The notes below the pieces were generated by a model that was given only the letters and a program-made list of their open reading frames with translations, ran no database searches and was not told where the DNA came from. The position numbers and the translations under genes were made by a program. 40,122 bases of DNA from Acidimicrobiaceae bacterium (lineage in GTDB: Bacteria > Actinomycetota > Acidimicrobiia > Acidimicrobiales > RAAP-2): NCBI GenBank assembly GCA_003138855.1, contig PLHF01000101.1:5278-45399 (forward strand), read 5' to 3'. Shown in pieces: positions 25,305 to 34,900 of this stretch. Within the stretch, counting starts at the first letter, position 1, and every line of letters begins with the position of its first letter.

Positions 25305-26651
25305 CTAGCGGGCCAGGAATGGAAGCAACTCGGCGAGGAAAGCGTCCGGGCGCCTGGTGTGCACGTTGTGCCCGGCATTGATTGTCACCAGCACCGCATC
25401 GGGGATGCGGCCGGCGAGGGCAACGACCTGGTCTTGTGGAAGATGGCTGCCGGTTCCACCGGCAATGACCAGAGTGTGTGCGCAGATGAGGTTCAGGTCC
25501 TCCCACCATGCAGGGTCAGGGTGGTTCCGTTGTCGGACAACGGCGTCCAGTACCCGCCAGTCAAAAGGTAGCGGTACCGAAGGCTTGGTCGGCACCGCTC
25601 TCGGTGGCGTAGCAGGAAGAGGCGGTGGTGGTTCCTCCAGCACCAGGTGCCGGACCCGTTCTGGTTCGGCCTCCGCAACCAGGTATGCCACTGCTCCGCC
25701 GAGGGAGTGCCCGATCAAGCTCACCCCTTCGAGGTTGAGAGCGCGAAGAAATCCGAGCACGTCCGAGCGCATCAACTCCAGTGAGTAGTCCCCTGGCCGC
25801 GAACTGCCTCCGTGCCCACGCAGGTCAACTGCATACACCCGGTACCTGGGGACCAATGCCTCGACCACGACGCTCCAGCCGCTGCTGTCCTCGGCAAGAG
25901 CGTGGAGGAGTACAACCGGAGGGAGCCCGACTTCTCCTGCGACCGTATACGCCAACTCAATACCATTGACCTTGACGCTGGGCAGATCCCTCACCGTAGG
26001 GACGCTACGACGGTATTGGCGGTGCCGAGGGGCATTCCGCTTGTGCTTTGCTGCCACACCCAACCGGCATTGTCCGGGGGCAATCAGCTTGTCACTCGGC
26101 CAGGCCAGCGTGAAGGTCGCTGCCACCGACCCCAAGGGAACTGCGCAGTTCATCAACAGCGGCCTGCTGAGACTCGCCGGAAGCGACGGCAGACGCGCCG
26201 ATGCCGGGTAATCCACTTGCAAGTGCCATGACGGGTTTGACTCTCCGTCACGGAGGACGACGAAAGGAACTGTACGCGCCTTCCGGCCGAGGTTGTGTTG
26301 GCGGATGTCGATGGCGACGATTTTCTCACGGCGCCAGCGGTGGAACAGGAGGTCACCGCCGGACGAGAGCCAGTGTCGCGACAGGTTGACGGAACTGAAG
26401 AGCATTGCCTGGCCGGCCCAGAGGGTGACCAGTCCGCAGAAGCCGATGATGAGCCCGACCTTCACGGCCTCGAAGGGCATCGAGGACAGATCACCGGTGA
26501 CGAGCTTCGCGAGTGCGCCGACCCCCTGGCCGATTGCAAGGAGTGTGAGCGGTATGCCGATGGTCAGATCGATGATGCCGCACGTTCTCAATGTGTTGAA
26601 TGCCTTGCGCGACTTGAGGGTGTAGATCGCTCTTTGCTCATTGAGTTGCAC
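25305..26651 (-). CDS. Membrane/PH-like domain fused to an alpha/beta hydrolase
   Basis: One open frame of 448 residues from GTG 26651 joins two unlike modules. The first about 185 residues have two membrane segments (GIIDLTIGIPLTLLAIGQGV and VGLIIGFCGLVTLWAGQAML) and then a PH-like stretch (LFHRWRREKIVAIDIRQ, TVPFVVLRDGE). After a low-complexity linker of some 40 residues comes an alpha/beta hydrolase: SVKVNGIELAYTVAGE, PPVVLLHALAEDSSGW, DLRGHGGSSRPGDY, nucleophile elbow GHSLGG and the late INAGHNVHTRRPD. A GTG at 25994 could start the hydrolase alone. Either this is a genuine fusion or two genes merged after losing a stop. No such pairing is familiar to me. Confidence 0.65.
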   Translation of the reverse strand: MQLNEQRAIYTLKSRKAFNTLRTCGIIDLTIGIPLTLLAIGQGVGALAKLVTGDLSSMPFEAVKVGLIIGFCGLVTLWAGQAMLFSSVNLSRHWLSSGGDLLFHRWRREKIVAIDIRQHNLGRKARTVPFVVLRDGESNPSWHLQVDYPASARLPSLPASLSRPLLMNCAVPLGSVAATFTLAWPSDKLIAPGQCRLGVAAKHKRNAPRHRQYRRSVPTVRDLPSVKVNGIELAYTVAGEVGLPPVVLLHALAEDSSGWSVVVEALVPRYRVYAVDLRGHGGSSRPGDYSLELMRSDVLGFLRALNLEGVSLIGHSLGGAVAYLVAEAEPERVRHLVLEEPPPPLPATPPRAVPTKPSVPLPFDWRVLDAVVRQRNHPDPAWWEDLNLICAHTLVIAGGTGSHLPQDQVVALAGRIPDAVLVTINAGHNVHTRRPDAFLAELLPFLAR

Positions 26652-26856
26652 GCTTCGAGTTTCCCCCGGCAAGCCGTCGAAACACAGCAGTGTCCTAGCT
26701 CAGGAACCTGCCACTGCCCGCTATCAACGTGCCGCAGTGGGTCGCATACCCGGCTTTCGGGAACAGCCTTGGCAGCCTTTTCCCAGTGCGAGCACGGAGT
26801 GGCCCAACGCCGTCGTGGTATCGCCCGGATCGAGGGCAGAACCTCGACGAGGCTTC

Positions 26857-27303
26857 CTACCCGACGGTTGCGTTCAGGGCTCCCGTGATGTCGTTGATCG
26901 CCGCGCGCTCGGACTCGCTCACTTCTTCACCGTGCTCCCGGTGAGCAGCCGCGACCTTGTGGGCCAGCGTGACGATGAACCGGCGATATTCGTCGACCTC
27001 TACTGGCGTAGCCTTGCGCTCAAGGAGAGCGACTGAGTCACGCAGATGCTGCAGTCCGTGCTGCTTCAGCTCATCGGGAGAATGGTAGTGAGTGTGATCC
27101 CGCTCAGGTTTGGCCGCGACGATCTCATCCAGCAGTTCGCTTTCGCCGTGCTGCTGGCGCGCCTCTACATAGGCCTTGGCTATGGCGATGGTCTCGCGAA
27201 ACGAACCCCCTCGTTGGGCCGTGACCACGATCATGCCGGCACTTGGTGGGGCTTCTAGGATGAGCTGCCATTCCTCAGTCGAAAAATCAGACTTCGTGGT
27301 CAT
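26857..27303 (-). CDS. Conserved hypothetical protein
   Basis: The 148-residue product starts at ATG 27303 after GGAGA. It begins TKSDFSTEEWQLILEAPPSA, then GMIVVTAQRGGSFRETIAIA and KAYVEARQQHGESELLDEIV, and is helical and highly charged. I recognise the general type from actinobacterial genomes but no function. The stretch KPERDHTHYHS is His-rich and could bind metal. It shares its 5' side with the wrecked HAD gene immediately upstream, on the same strand. Confidence 0.7.
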   Translation of the reverse strand: MTTKSDFSTEEWQLILEAPPSAGMIVVTAQRGGSFRETIAIAKAYVEARQQHGESELLDEIVAAKPERDHTHYHSPDELKQHGLQHLRDSVALLERKATPVEVDEYRRFIVTLAHKVAAAHREHGEEVSESERAAINDITGALNATVG

Positions 27304-27441
27304 CGACTGTCTCCGATCGTTTGGCACTCGCCGGTCCCGTTCGTCGCACACACCGTAGCGAATGGTGTCGCATAAGTGTGCCGTACTGCGGCACTCACGA
27401 GTCCTCACCGTTCCGGCGTCTAGTGACAGGCAAACGGACTA

Positions 27442-27796
27442 TCAGGTAACAGAGAAGTGATTGATGATTCCGAGTTGACGCAGCGATTCTGCAAAACCTA
27501 TCGTCCTCAACGCTGGCCGTCACAACGTCGGTGGCAGCAATGACATCCGGGTGGCCATTGCCCATGGCAACCGAAAGTCCTGCATCCCGGAGCATTGGGA
27601 GGTCGTTGGGCATGTCGCCGAAGGCGATCGACTCCTCCAGCCGAATACCCAGCCCGCCGATGGCTTGGCGGACTCCAGTCGCCCTATCCACTTGGGCTGG
27701 GGCGATGTCGAGCACCCCGAAGTCGCTCATCGTGAGTGTGAGATCCAACCCCTCGATGTGGGAGCGGATCGTCGAGGTAAGTACCGTCGGAGCCAC
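27442..27796 (-). pseudogene. HAD-IIB (Cof-type) phosphatase, truncated and frameshifted
   Basis: Only the C-terminal part of a Cof-like HAD phosphatase is present: QVDRATGVRQAIGGLGI, then SIAFGDMPNDLPMLRDAGLS and VAMGNGHPDVIAATDVV. These are motifs III-IV of the family (the GD...ND loop). Motifs I and II are missing upstream. Near 27503 the frame shifts by an extra A: the natural ending GFAESLRQLGIINHFSVT is found in the next frame and stops at 27442, while the unshifted frame runs on to 27395. The enzyme cannot be functional. Confidence 0.75.
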
Positions 27797-27982
27797 GTCG
27801 GGACTGCAGAGGCTAGCTCTAGAGCTCTGGGCCGGCCGGGCAGTAAGTCGGGCTCCCTGACAACCAACCCCGACGCCGAGCCATCACGGGAGAACCCGCC
27901 AAGAGCATCTAACCGTTCTTCTCATCAAGCAAGCACCACGGTCCTAACCGCGCTACGGTCAGCAGACAGCAAGGGGGTTCAC

Positions 27983-28489
27983 ATGGCTGATGCAGGGAGA
28001 AGTGATCAAGACGAGGGTGCAGGCCGCGTCATCAACTCCGTAGCCAAGGCGGAGAAGAAGGCGATTGAGGCCGTCCGAGACTTCGTCGAGACGGTGAATC
28101 GGGCGTTCCCTGACATAGGTGAGGATGGCGGTCCTCGTCAGCAGATCATTGACTCAGCCTTCAAGATGACCGAGCAGCTTGTGGGTGCCTCGAACGAACT
28201 CGCGCACAGAGTCGTGAAGGTCGGGCACGTTGCGGCGACGCGAATACCGGGACGCAAGGCTGCTGCCCGCAAGAAGACCGCTGCACCGAAGGTCGCGGCC
28301 AAGAAGACACCTGCGCCGAAGGCCGCGGCCAAGAAGTCCGCTGCGCCGAAGGCCGCGGCCAAGAAGTCCGCTGCGCCGAAGGCCGCGGCCAAGAAGACCG
28401 CTACCCGCAAGATCGCCTCAAGGAAGGTGCTCAGCCCCGCCGAGCACTCTGTTCCGGACTCGGCACCTATGGCCAGCAATGAGCCATGA
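27983..28489 (+). CDS. Phasin-like helical protein with Lys/Ala-rich tail
   Basis: The 168-residue protein starts at ATG 27983 behind AAGGGGG. The first 90 residues are amphipathic helix (RVINSVAKAEKKAIEAVRDF, DSAFKMTEQLVGASNELAHR), resembling small phasin-like proteins. Residues 92-150 are an H1/HupB-like tail of AAKKSAAPKA repeats, with more than a dozen lysines. The tail suggests association with nucleic acid or another polyanion. It is the second protein in the window with such a tail, the other being the GH15 enzyme. The function is not known. Confidence 0.7.
   Translation: MADAGRSDQDEGAGRVINSVAKAEKKAIEAVRDFVETVNRAFPDIGEDGGPRQQIIDSAFKMTEQLVGASNELAHRVVKVGHVAATRIPGRKAAARKKTAAPKVAAKKTPAPKAAAKKSAAPKAAAKKSAAPKAAAKKTATRKIASRKVLSPAEHSVPDSAPMASNEP
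28289..28408. repeat. Four tandem 30-bp repeats in the phasin-like gene
   Basis: Units at 28289, 28319, 28349 and 28379, each 30 bp, encode the decapeptide KAAAKKSAAP with small changes; the second and third are identical. In-frame, so copy number can change without breaking the gene. Confidence 0.85.
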
Positions 28490-28530
28490 CTGGACGAAGT
28501 ACCGAGGGGAATGGAGGGGAGGGGAACGTG

Positions 28531-28701
28531 ATGGCAGAGGATGCGTACGAGTCGTTGATCCGACGGACATACCAGGTCTTTGAGTCAGGGGACTCGGACC
28601 TCCTGGGGGTGGTCATGGCTGAGGACGTGGTTTGGCATGAGCCAGGGCGCAGCAGCCTCGCCGGTCACTACAAAGGCCCCGAGGCGATCAGCCCCAGGTG
28701 A
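28531..28701 (+). pseudogene. SnoaL-like (NTF2-fold) protein, cut off at its 3' side
   Basis: From ATG 28531, preceded by GGAGGGGAGGGG, the frame reads MAEDAYESLIRRTYQVFESG, VVMAEDVVWHEPGRSSLAGH and YKGPEAIS, the first half of a SnoaL-like/NTF2-fold protein. These normally run to about 130 residues. Here the family resemblance stops at residue 54 and the frame closes three codons later, exactly where transposase-derived sequence begins. I found no second half downstream. It is therefore an insertion-disrupted gene. Confidence 0.7.
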
Positions 28702-28848
28702 ACTGGCGGCGTGGCGTGTGTCGCTGCCGGACTTGGATCTGGTGGCGGAGCACGATGATCTCGACGTATTCTCGAGCCCGCTGAGCCGATGGACTCCCAG
28801 AAGATCGAGAGCGCTCCGGACGAGACGGAAGAGGAACGAGAGGGCCAC
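28688..28848 (-). pseudogene. N-terminal remnant of an integrase-type transposase
   Basis: On the minus strand, from GTG 28848, VALSFLFRLVRSALDLLGVH and RLSGLE are followed, after a shift of frame, by YVEIIVLRHQIQVRQRH and RRQFTWG, with a stop at 28688. This is the start of the actinobacterial transposases whose N-termini read roughly V-E-I-L-V-L-R-H-Q-L-A-V-L. It is broken by at least one frameshift, and continuation needs another near the stop. It abuts the cut end of the SnoaL-like gene. Confidence 0.65.
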
Positions 28849-28961
28849 GACCGGAGAGGCTTGCCGGAGGCATCGGGCCTGGTCGAGCCGGCGCTCGAAC
28901 ATGGGCACCCCATACATGGGTCTTGCCAGCCCGACCATGAAGGCCATCCTGTGTCGAGACC

Positions 28962-29093
28962 GGCATCGAGCCATCGCCGAGACGGTCTGGACCAACCTGG
29001 GCGGGGTCCCTGCGCTCCCAGGCCCAGACAGTGCTGGCTCGCGACTTCTTCCACGTCGATACGGTCCTGCATCGCCATCTCTGTGGCTTGTAG
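28962..29093 (+). pseudogene. Central remnant of an integrase-type transposase
   Basis: On the plus strand the frame starting at 28962 reads GIEPSPRRSGPTWAGSLRSQ, then AQTVLARDFFHVDTVLHRHL and a TAG at 29091. This is the start of the DDE catalytic core of the same transposase type; the first catalytic Asp is in FFHVD. It points away from the N-terminal remnant on the other strand, so the two pieces cannot come from one collinear copy without an inversion. Nothing recognisable follows the stop. Confidence 0.65.
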
Positions 29094-29294
29094 AGGAACG
29101 ACAGACCATGGCCGGAGGGGCACGCCGAGGTATCGGGCCTGGTCAGGGCCTGGATCGATGTCTTGGTGCCCTCAATATATACTGGCAATCGTCATACCGA
29201 CGGCAAGCTCCTCCGGTCGACAACAGGCGACCACCGAGCATCGCGTCAACGTCGCCGGTGACCACGCATCACGGCGACGGAACGGGGTGGGTCC

Positions 29295-30074
29295 ATGCGA
29301 ATAGCCGTGTGCGTCAAGCAGATTCCAAAGGAGCACGAGCGCATCGTGTTCGACCCAGAATCTTTGCGCGTCCGGCGCGATGGCAAGCTCATCATGGATG
29401 ACTCCGACGCTTACGGTGTCGAGCTCGCGTTGCGACTCGTCGGCGAAGCCGGAGAGGGCGAGGTCATCGTCGTGTCGATGGCGCCACATGACGAGGAGAC
29501 GGGGTTGCGACATGCGCTTGCGATGGGGGCAGCGCGCGCCGTTCTCGTCTCCGACGATGCCCTCGGTGGGTCTGATGCCCTCAGAACCGCTACCGTGCTC
29601 GCCGCAGTGGTCGCCCGGATCAAGCCGGATATCGTGATCGCAGGCACCGAGTCCACCGACGGCTACACGGGGACGATGCCGATCCAGCTTTCCGAGCTCC
29701 TCGGATGGCCGTCACTTGCGTTCTCGAGCTCCCTCGATCTCGTCGCGGGCGAGCTGCGAGCGCGCCGAGAGGCCGACGACGGAGTGTTCGAACTCTCTTG
29801 TCCACTTCCCGCGATCGCCACCGTAACGTCGGGATCCGTCGAGCCCCGCTATCCGTCCCTTCGGGGGATCATGGAGGCGCGGAGGAAGCCCATCGAGACC
29901 CTTCGGCTCTCCGATCTCGCTCTCAATGCTGCGGAGTTCGAGGCGGACGGGGCAAGCGAGGAGGTGCGGTCGATCGTTCCCGCGCAACAGCGCGCCGCTG
30001 GTGAGGTCATCGTCGATGACGGCACTGCCGAAGTACGGGTGCTTTCGCTGCTTTCCGAATGGAAGGCGATCTGA
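29295..30074 (+). CDS. etfB: Electron transfer flavoprotein beta subunit
   Basis: The ETF beta subunit, with alpha, carries electrons from acyl-CoA and other dehydrogenases to the ETF:quinone oxidoreductase. The 259-residue protein has the family start MRIAVCVKQIPKEHERIVFD and the AMP-site region ESTDGYTGTMPIQLSELLGW. The ATG at 29295 is close to the edge of the wrecked region. etfA follows after 1 bp, so they form one operon. Composition is more like the cluster to the right than the relic zone to the left. Confidence 0.93.
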   Translation: MRIAVCVKQIPKEHERIVFDPESLRVRRDGKLIMDDSDAYGVELALRLVGEAGEGEVIVVSMAPHDEETGLRHALAMGAARAVLVSDDALGGSDALRTATVLAAVVARIKPDIVIAGTESTDGYTGTMPIQLSELLGWPSLAFSSSLDLVAGELRARREADDGVFELSCPLPAIATVTSGSVEPRYPSLRGIMEARRKPIETLRLSDLALNAAEFEADGASEEVRSIVPAQQRAAGEVIVDDGTAEVRVLSLLSEWKAI

Positions 30075-30075
30075 A

Positions 30076-31047
30076 ATGAACATGGGATCGATCTGGGTCG
30101 TTGCAGAGCAACACAGGGGTCAACCACTTCCGATCGCGTTCGAACTGCTCGGCGCGGCGCGTGACCTCACGGACAACGTGCGAGCGATCACGTTCGGGCA
30201 GGGGGCAACCGCGGCCGCGAAGCTGCTCGGCGAGCATGGAGCTAGGTCCATCGTGGAGCTGGGCGATCTCGCTCCTGGCCTTCCAGCTCCCAGGGTGGCT
30301 GCCGCGCTGGCAGAGATGGTCGCCGAGGAGCGACCTGAGGCGGTGTTCTTCGGTACCACCTTCGATGGGCGTGAGATCGCCGCTCGTCTTTCGGCTCGGC
30401 TTCGCCGTCCATTGCTGGCGAACGTCATCGGTCTCGAGCTAACCGTCGATGGCCCTGTGGCTCACCATGGCCTCAACGGGGGCGAAGAGCTCGCGACGAC
30501 TCGGTTCATCAACGCGCGGCCAGGCATCTACCTGCTGCGGCCAAAGTGCTTCGCACCACGCGACCGCGAGTCGCCATCCACCGCGACGGTTGCCCACCGC
30601 GAACCTCCGGAGGCAGGGGCAACCGATGCGGTGCGCGTGGTCGCGCACCAGGAGGTGGTGCAGCATGGACCGACCCTCGACGCCGCGGAGATTGTCGTGA
30701 CCGGTGGTCGAGGTTTCGGTTCGGTCGAGAAGTTTGCACAGGTCGAGCAGCTCGCCGAGCTTCTCAAGGGGGCGACTGGAGCAACGCGCGCTGCCGTCGA
30801 CGCAGGCTGGGCGCCATACAGCGCGCAGGTCGGCCAGACGGGGAAGATCGTGAAGCCGAACGTCTACATCGCCTGTGGGGTCTCTGGAGCGACGCAGCAC
30901 CTTGTCGGCATGAAGGACTCGAGCCACATCATCGCAATCAACAAGGATCCCGAGGCAGCGATCTTTTCGGTCTCCGACCTTGGGATTGTGGCCGACGTGA
31001 ACGCCTTGCTTCCTCGACTGATCCGGGCTCTCGAAGCCCGTCGATGA
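30076..31047 (+). CDS. etfA: Electron transfer flavoprotein alpha subunit
   Basis: The 323-residue alpha subunit starts one base after the etfB stop (30074). It begins MGSIWVVAEQHRGQPLPIAF and has the FAD-binding C-terminal half: VVTGGRGFGSVEKF, AAVDAGWAPYSAQVGQTGKI and YIACGVSGATQHLVGMKDS, ending with INKDPEAAIFSVSDLGIVAD. All normal FAD contacts are visible. The dehydrogenase it serves is not in the window. It is convergent with the phosphopantetheinyl transferase gene, separated by 186 bp. Confidence 0.94.
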   Translation: MNMGSIWVVAEQHRGQPLPIAFELLGAARDLTDNVRAITFGQGATAAAKLLGEHGARSIVELGDLAPGLPAPRVAAALAEMVAEERPEAVFFGTTFDGREIAARLSARLRRPLLANVIGLELTVDGPVAHHGLNGGEELATTRFINARPGIYLLRPKCFAPRDRESPSTATVAHREPPEAGATDAVRVVAHQEVVQHGPTLDAAEIVVTGGRGFGSVEKFAQVEQLAELLKGATGATRAAVDAGWAPYSAQVGQTGKIVKPNVYIACGVSGATQHLVGMKDSSHIIAINKDPEAAIFSVSDLGIVADVNALLPRLIRALEARR

Positions 31048-31233
31048 TCGCGGCAAGCCTTCACGCTATCGGCGTGACTACTTGTCAGTGATGTTCCAGC
31101 GCTCGGACTCCGAATGGTTCGCGCTCAGGAATCAAGCGGTGAACTCCCTTCTTTGCTCATCGAACGTTCGAGCAGAATCGCAAGGTCGACGAAAGCGACC
31201 GCTGGAGCGGGACCACTGATCGGAGCGCGTTTC

Positions 31234-31983
31234 TTAGCTCAAGGGCAGCCGCGTGCTCGAGCAAAGTCCTCGATGCGGTGATGCAGACCCGACAAGGGCC
31301 GCCGGGTCGCTGTCCCACGGGGCCGGGGTCACCACGGTGAGTACGTGGCCGAGGTGGTGGCGCCACCGGCCCGCAAAGCAACTTCGCCCGCTAGGCCCAA
31401 CGACGGTGAACGATTCCCACCGAAGCCCATCGCTCCAAGGTGACACGCCAAAGCGCACCACGACGTCACGCGTGTCGAGCCGCAAGCCTTCACGCAATGC
31501 CTTCAGGGCGCTCTCCTTCCCGGACCAGACGAGCGCGGTGACCAGCGCCCGCGACGACAGCGGCGATGCCTGCACGGCCGCTCGCTCTTCCTCGGTGAAC
31601 CAATCCGTGACGAAGGCATCACTGTGCGCTTCGACGGCCTCGATGTCGCATCCGATCGCGGTCTTGCTGGGCGCCACTGTGCACACGGCCACGCCATCAC
31701 GGTGCGACAAGGACAGGGCGGGCGGCTCCGCTCGTCCTGCCACGAAGGCTTCGGGGGCGCCATCGGGAGCGGCGATGATCTCCACTGCATCCAACGCGCC
31801 GGGCGCGCAAGCTCCCAGCCAGGCGCGGACCGCGCGCTTCGCTGTCCACCGCCCGAGCCTCCAGTCCATCCGGCGCCGCTCGAGCCGCAGCGCCGCGAGC
31901 GTCGCTTGCTCCCGAGGTGAGAGCCATCCGTCGCCGTCCGGGACGTCGGCCTGCGAGCACGACAGCCAGCCGACGGTCGTCAC
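31234..31983 (-). CDS. 4'-phosphopantetheinyl transferase (Sfp type)
   Basis: This enzyme attaches the phosphopantetheine arm to carrier-protein domains. The 249-residue length, SLSHRDGVAVC, the Mg-binding pair in IGCDIEAVE (Asp113, Glu115), FTEEERAAV and WSGKESALKAL (Lys156) are all features of Sfp-type transferases. Its GTG start overlaps the stop of the carboxylase gene as GTGA, so it is the last gene of that operon and presumably activates the carrier domains of the synthase at the right edge. Confidence 0.92.
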   Translation of the reverse strand: MTTVGWLSCSQADVPDGDGWLSPREQATLAALRLERRRMDWRLGRWTAKRAVRAWLGACAPGALDAVEIIAAPDGAPEAFVAGRAEPPALSLSHRDGVAVCTVAPSKTAIGCDIEAVEAHSDAFVTDWFTEEERAAVQASPLSSRALVTALVWSGKESALKALREGLRLDTRDVVVRFGVSPWSDGLRWESFTVVGPSGRSCFAGRWRHHLGHVLTVVTPAPWDSDPAALVGSASPHRGLCSSTRLPLS

Positions 31984-34900
31984 GATGTCTCGGCCGGGAG
32001 GGTGACGGTCACCTTGTCCACGCCACGAGTGTGCCGTTCGATGCCCCGCTCGACCGCGGCCACCAGGTACGGGCGCAGCTCCTCCGCGGGGATGATGCGA
32101 TGTACCGAGCCCAAGGCGAGGGCTCGTTCGACGCTGTGGACGCGGTCGAACTCGCCCGCCACTTCGCCTAGTTTCTGCGATCGCGCCGCGTTATAGACCG
32201 CTGCCTCCTGGGCCCGCAGCCGCGTCTTCTCGGCCCCCTCGGCACTGGCGATGCTTGCACGCAGCTCTTGTACACCCTGGGCGGCGGCGGCGCGAGCGTC
32301 GACCTCGCGCGCGAAGACGACTGCAGCGGCTGGGGTACCTCCGATGACCGACGCGAACGAACCCTCGATGGCGGCGACCTCGAGTTCGTCATTGAGCGCG
32401 GCCGAAAAAACGACGAACGCCCCTCCGTGGTAGCGGGACACCACGCAGAGAACCAGCGGGCCACGGAAGTTGACCACGGCCCGGCCGATCTCGGCGCCAT
32501 ACTCAAGCTGCAGCTTGCCCATCGACTCGGGGGAGCCGTCGAAACCCGTGAGGTTGGCCAGCACCAGCAGCGGGCGGTTGTTGCTGGCCGCGTTCACGGC
32601 CCGAGCCACCTTCTTGGAGGAGAGCGGGAACAAAGTCCCTGACGTCCAGTGATCAGGCCCATCAGCAGGCACGAATCCCCAGCGTCGCAGCGGCCGAGAC
32701 TCCACGCCGATCAGGCACACCGGCCACCCGCCGAGGTGAGCGTCCCACACCACTGCGTTCTCGGCGTGGCGGAAGCCGGTCCACCGCTCGAGGGGGTGGT
32801 GGTCCTGGTCGATGGTTGCCCGCATGACCGACCGGATGTCGAAGGGTCGCTTTCGCGATGGGTTCGCCTCTTCGGTGAACACCTCGCCCACAACGGAGAA
32901 CTCCGATCCCTCATGGGGGTAGCTCCGAACGTCGCGATCGACCGGGTCGGTCGTGGCGGCCCGGCGCGGGAAGCGCTCGCCTGGCGCGACATAGGTGTGC
33001 TCGTAATGACGCAGGAGGATGCGGCAGGCGCCCGGGATGTCCGGCGCCCAGTACTGGGCCTGGCCATTGGGGCCCATCACCCGTTCGTAGCCGCCGATAC
33101 CCTGGTTGTCCTCGGCGGACACGCCCCCGGAGTATTCGAGCGCCTGTTTGCCGGTGAGGACCATGGCCGACTCCGGAGTCATGACCAGAATGCCTCGCGT
33201 GTGCATCAGCATCGTCGCCTCTGCGTTCCAGTACGGTTGCGCGCCGACGTTGATGCCTGCCACCACCACGTTGATCTCGCCACCAGCCTGGGTGAACTCC
33301 ACAACACGCCGCAGCACCCTCGCGATCCAGTCCATGGTCTCTGTGCCGCTGTCTATGGCGATCTTCGCTCCTGCCGACAACGCGAACCACTCGATCGGGA
33401 AGTCGAGCGAGGCGGCCAGGTCGATGGCCGCAATGATGCGCCGGCATTCCGGTTCCGCCAACGATCCGAGCCCTTTGCTGGGGTCACCCATCAACACCAC
33501 ACGGGCCATTCCTTCGGGATAGGTCGGCATGACGTTGCGCAGGATCCCCACTACGATGCCCGCCGAGTTGTGGCCGTGCTCGCGCAACACTGATACCAGG
33601 TTGCCGCTGTCGTCGAAGTCGTACTCGACGAACTGTCCCGGTGGAAACTCCCGGTGCTCGTCATCGCCCGACTCGGTGAGCATCTTGATGAGCTCGTAGG
33701 GGTAGACCAAGCCGCGTCGGCGCAGGGCGTCGACCCGCTGCTCGTAGTCAGTGAGCGGCGGCAACGGCTCCTCGGAGGGCGGGAGGAAGCGCACGACGAA
33801 ACCGGCCCCGGTCGGGTTGGACAGCTGGACCGTCGTTTCGTGCGGGTTCCCGACCCAGGCTTGCGGCAACCGAACCCGTAGCACCACCTCGTCAATTCCG
33901 AGGCCCTCGATGTCCGGCGCCAGCCGGTGCACGATGCCCTGCAAATCGGTAGCGGTCAGCTCGGGCACCGGCCACACGTAGAGCAGGACACGGTTCATGT
34001 GCAGGCGATGCTCGGGTGGGCGCGCCGAATGGTGAGCTCGCATCCCGGCCAGGGCCTGGCCCAGCTTTCGCTCGACGCCGGGCAGTCGCGCGGCGCGCCC
34101 GGCTTCGTCGCGCACCGGGCTGACGTCGCGCACCTCGGCCAGCGCGAACAGCCTCTCGTCGCTCGGGCTCTCGTGGGCGACGCCGGAAAACAGATAGACG
34201 TCCTCCACCGACGGCAGCCGGGCGAGGCGGAAGTTGCACAGTCGCTGAAGATGCAAGCGCTCCCCCATCATCGGATGGAAGCCGCGATAAAGCATGTCTT
34301 CTCGGTAGCTACCGCCCGGCATCTGGCGGAAGGTGAAGTGCTGGGTACCCGCCATCCCCAGACCCAACCCTGGCGCGCTGATGGCCACCACGAGTCGGTG
34401 TACTCGATGCGGGAATGCGGTCTTCGCGAGCAGAGCCTGCAGCTCCTGAGCGGTGGAGTCGTCGTCGTGTGGTCGCTCGGGCCGCCACACGTAGAAGTCG
34501 ATGACGACGTCGTGCTCGTCGGGCACGTTGCCCAGAAGAGGCGCGGCGGCGCCCAGGGCTTGGCCGATGCCGTCATATCGAGCGAAGGTGGTGAAGAGCT
34601 GTTTGCGCCCTCCCTCATGGTCATACTGCGCCATGGCAAAGTCGGTTCCTTCGGAGGAGACAAAGGTGAAGCCCTCCAGGCTGCGTATCCGGTAATAGCG
34701 GCGGGTGAGGGTCTCGAGCATGGCGCGCCGGCCGGTGGCGCTGGCACTCTCGAACTGGTGGGTGAGAAAGTTCTTCAGAGGTTGGGGGCAGTCAACCAGA
34801 GCCGCCATATGCTGCTCGCGCTCGGCCCCTCCGATGGGGCGCCCGAGGGCGTGCAAATGGGCCGCCGCCTCTTCGTAGGCGCGCGCCTCCCTCGCCTGGA

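Noticed and set aside
27815..27826. 12-bp palindrome AGCTCTAGAGCT
   Set aside because: Short, isolated and not placed near a promoter; likely chance.
31062..31076. Small hairpin CACGC-TATCG-GCGTG after etfA
   Set aside because: Only 5 bp of stem and no U-tract; too weak to call a terminator.
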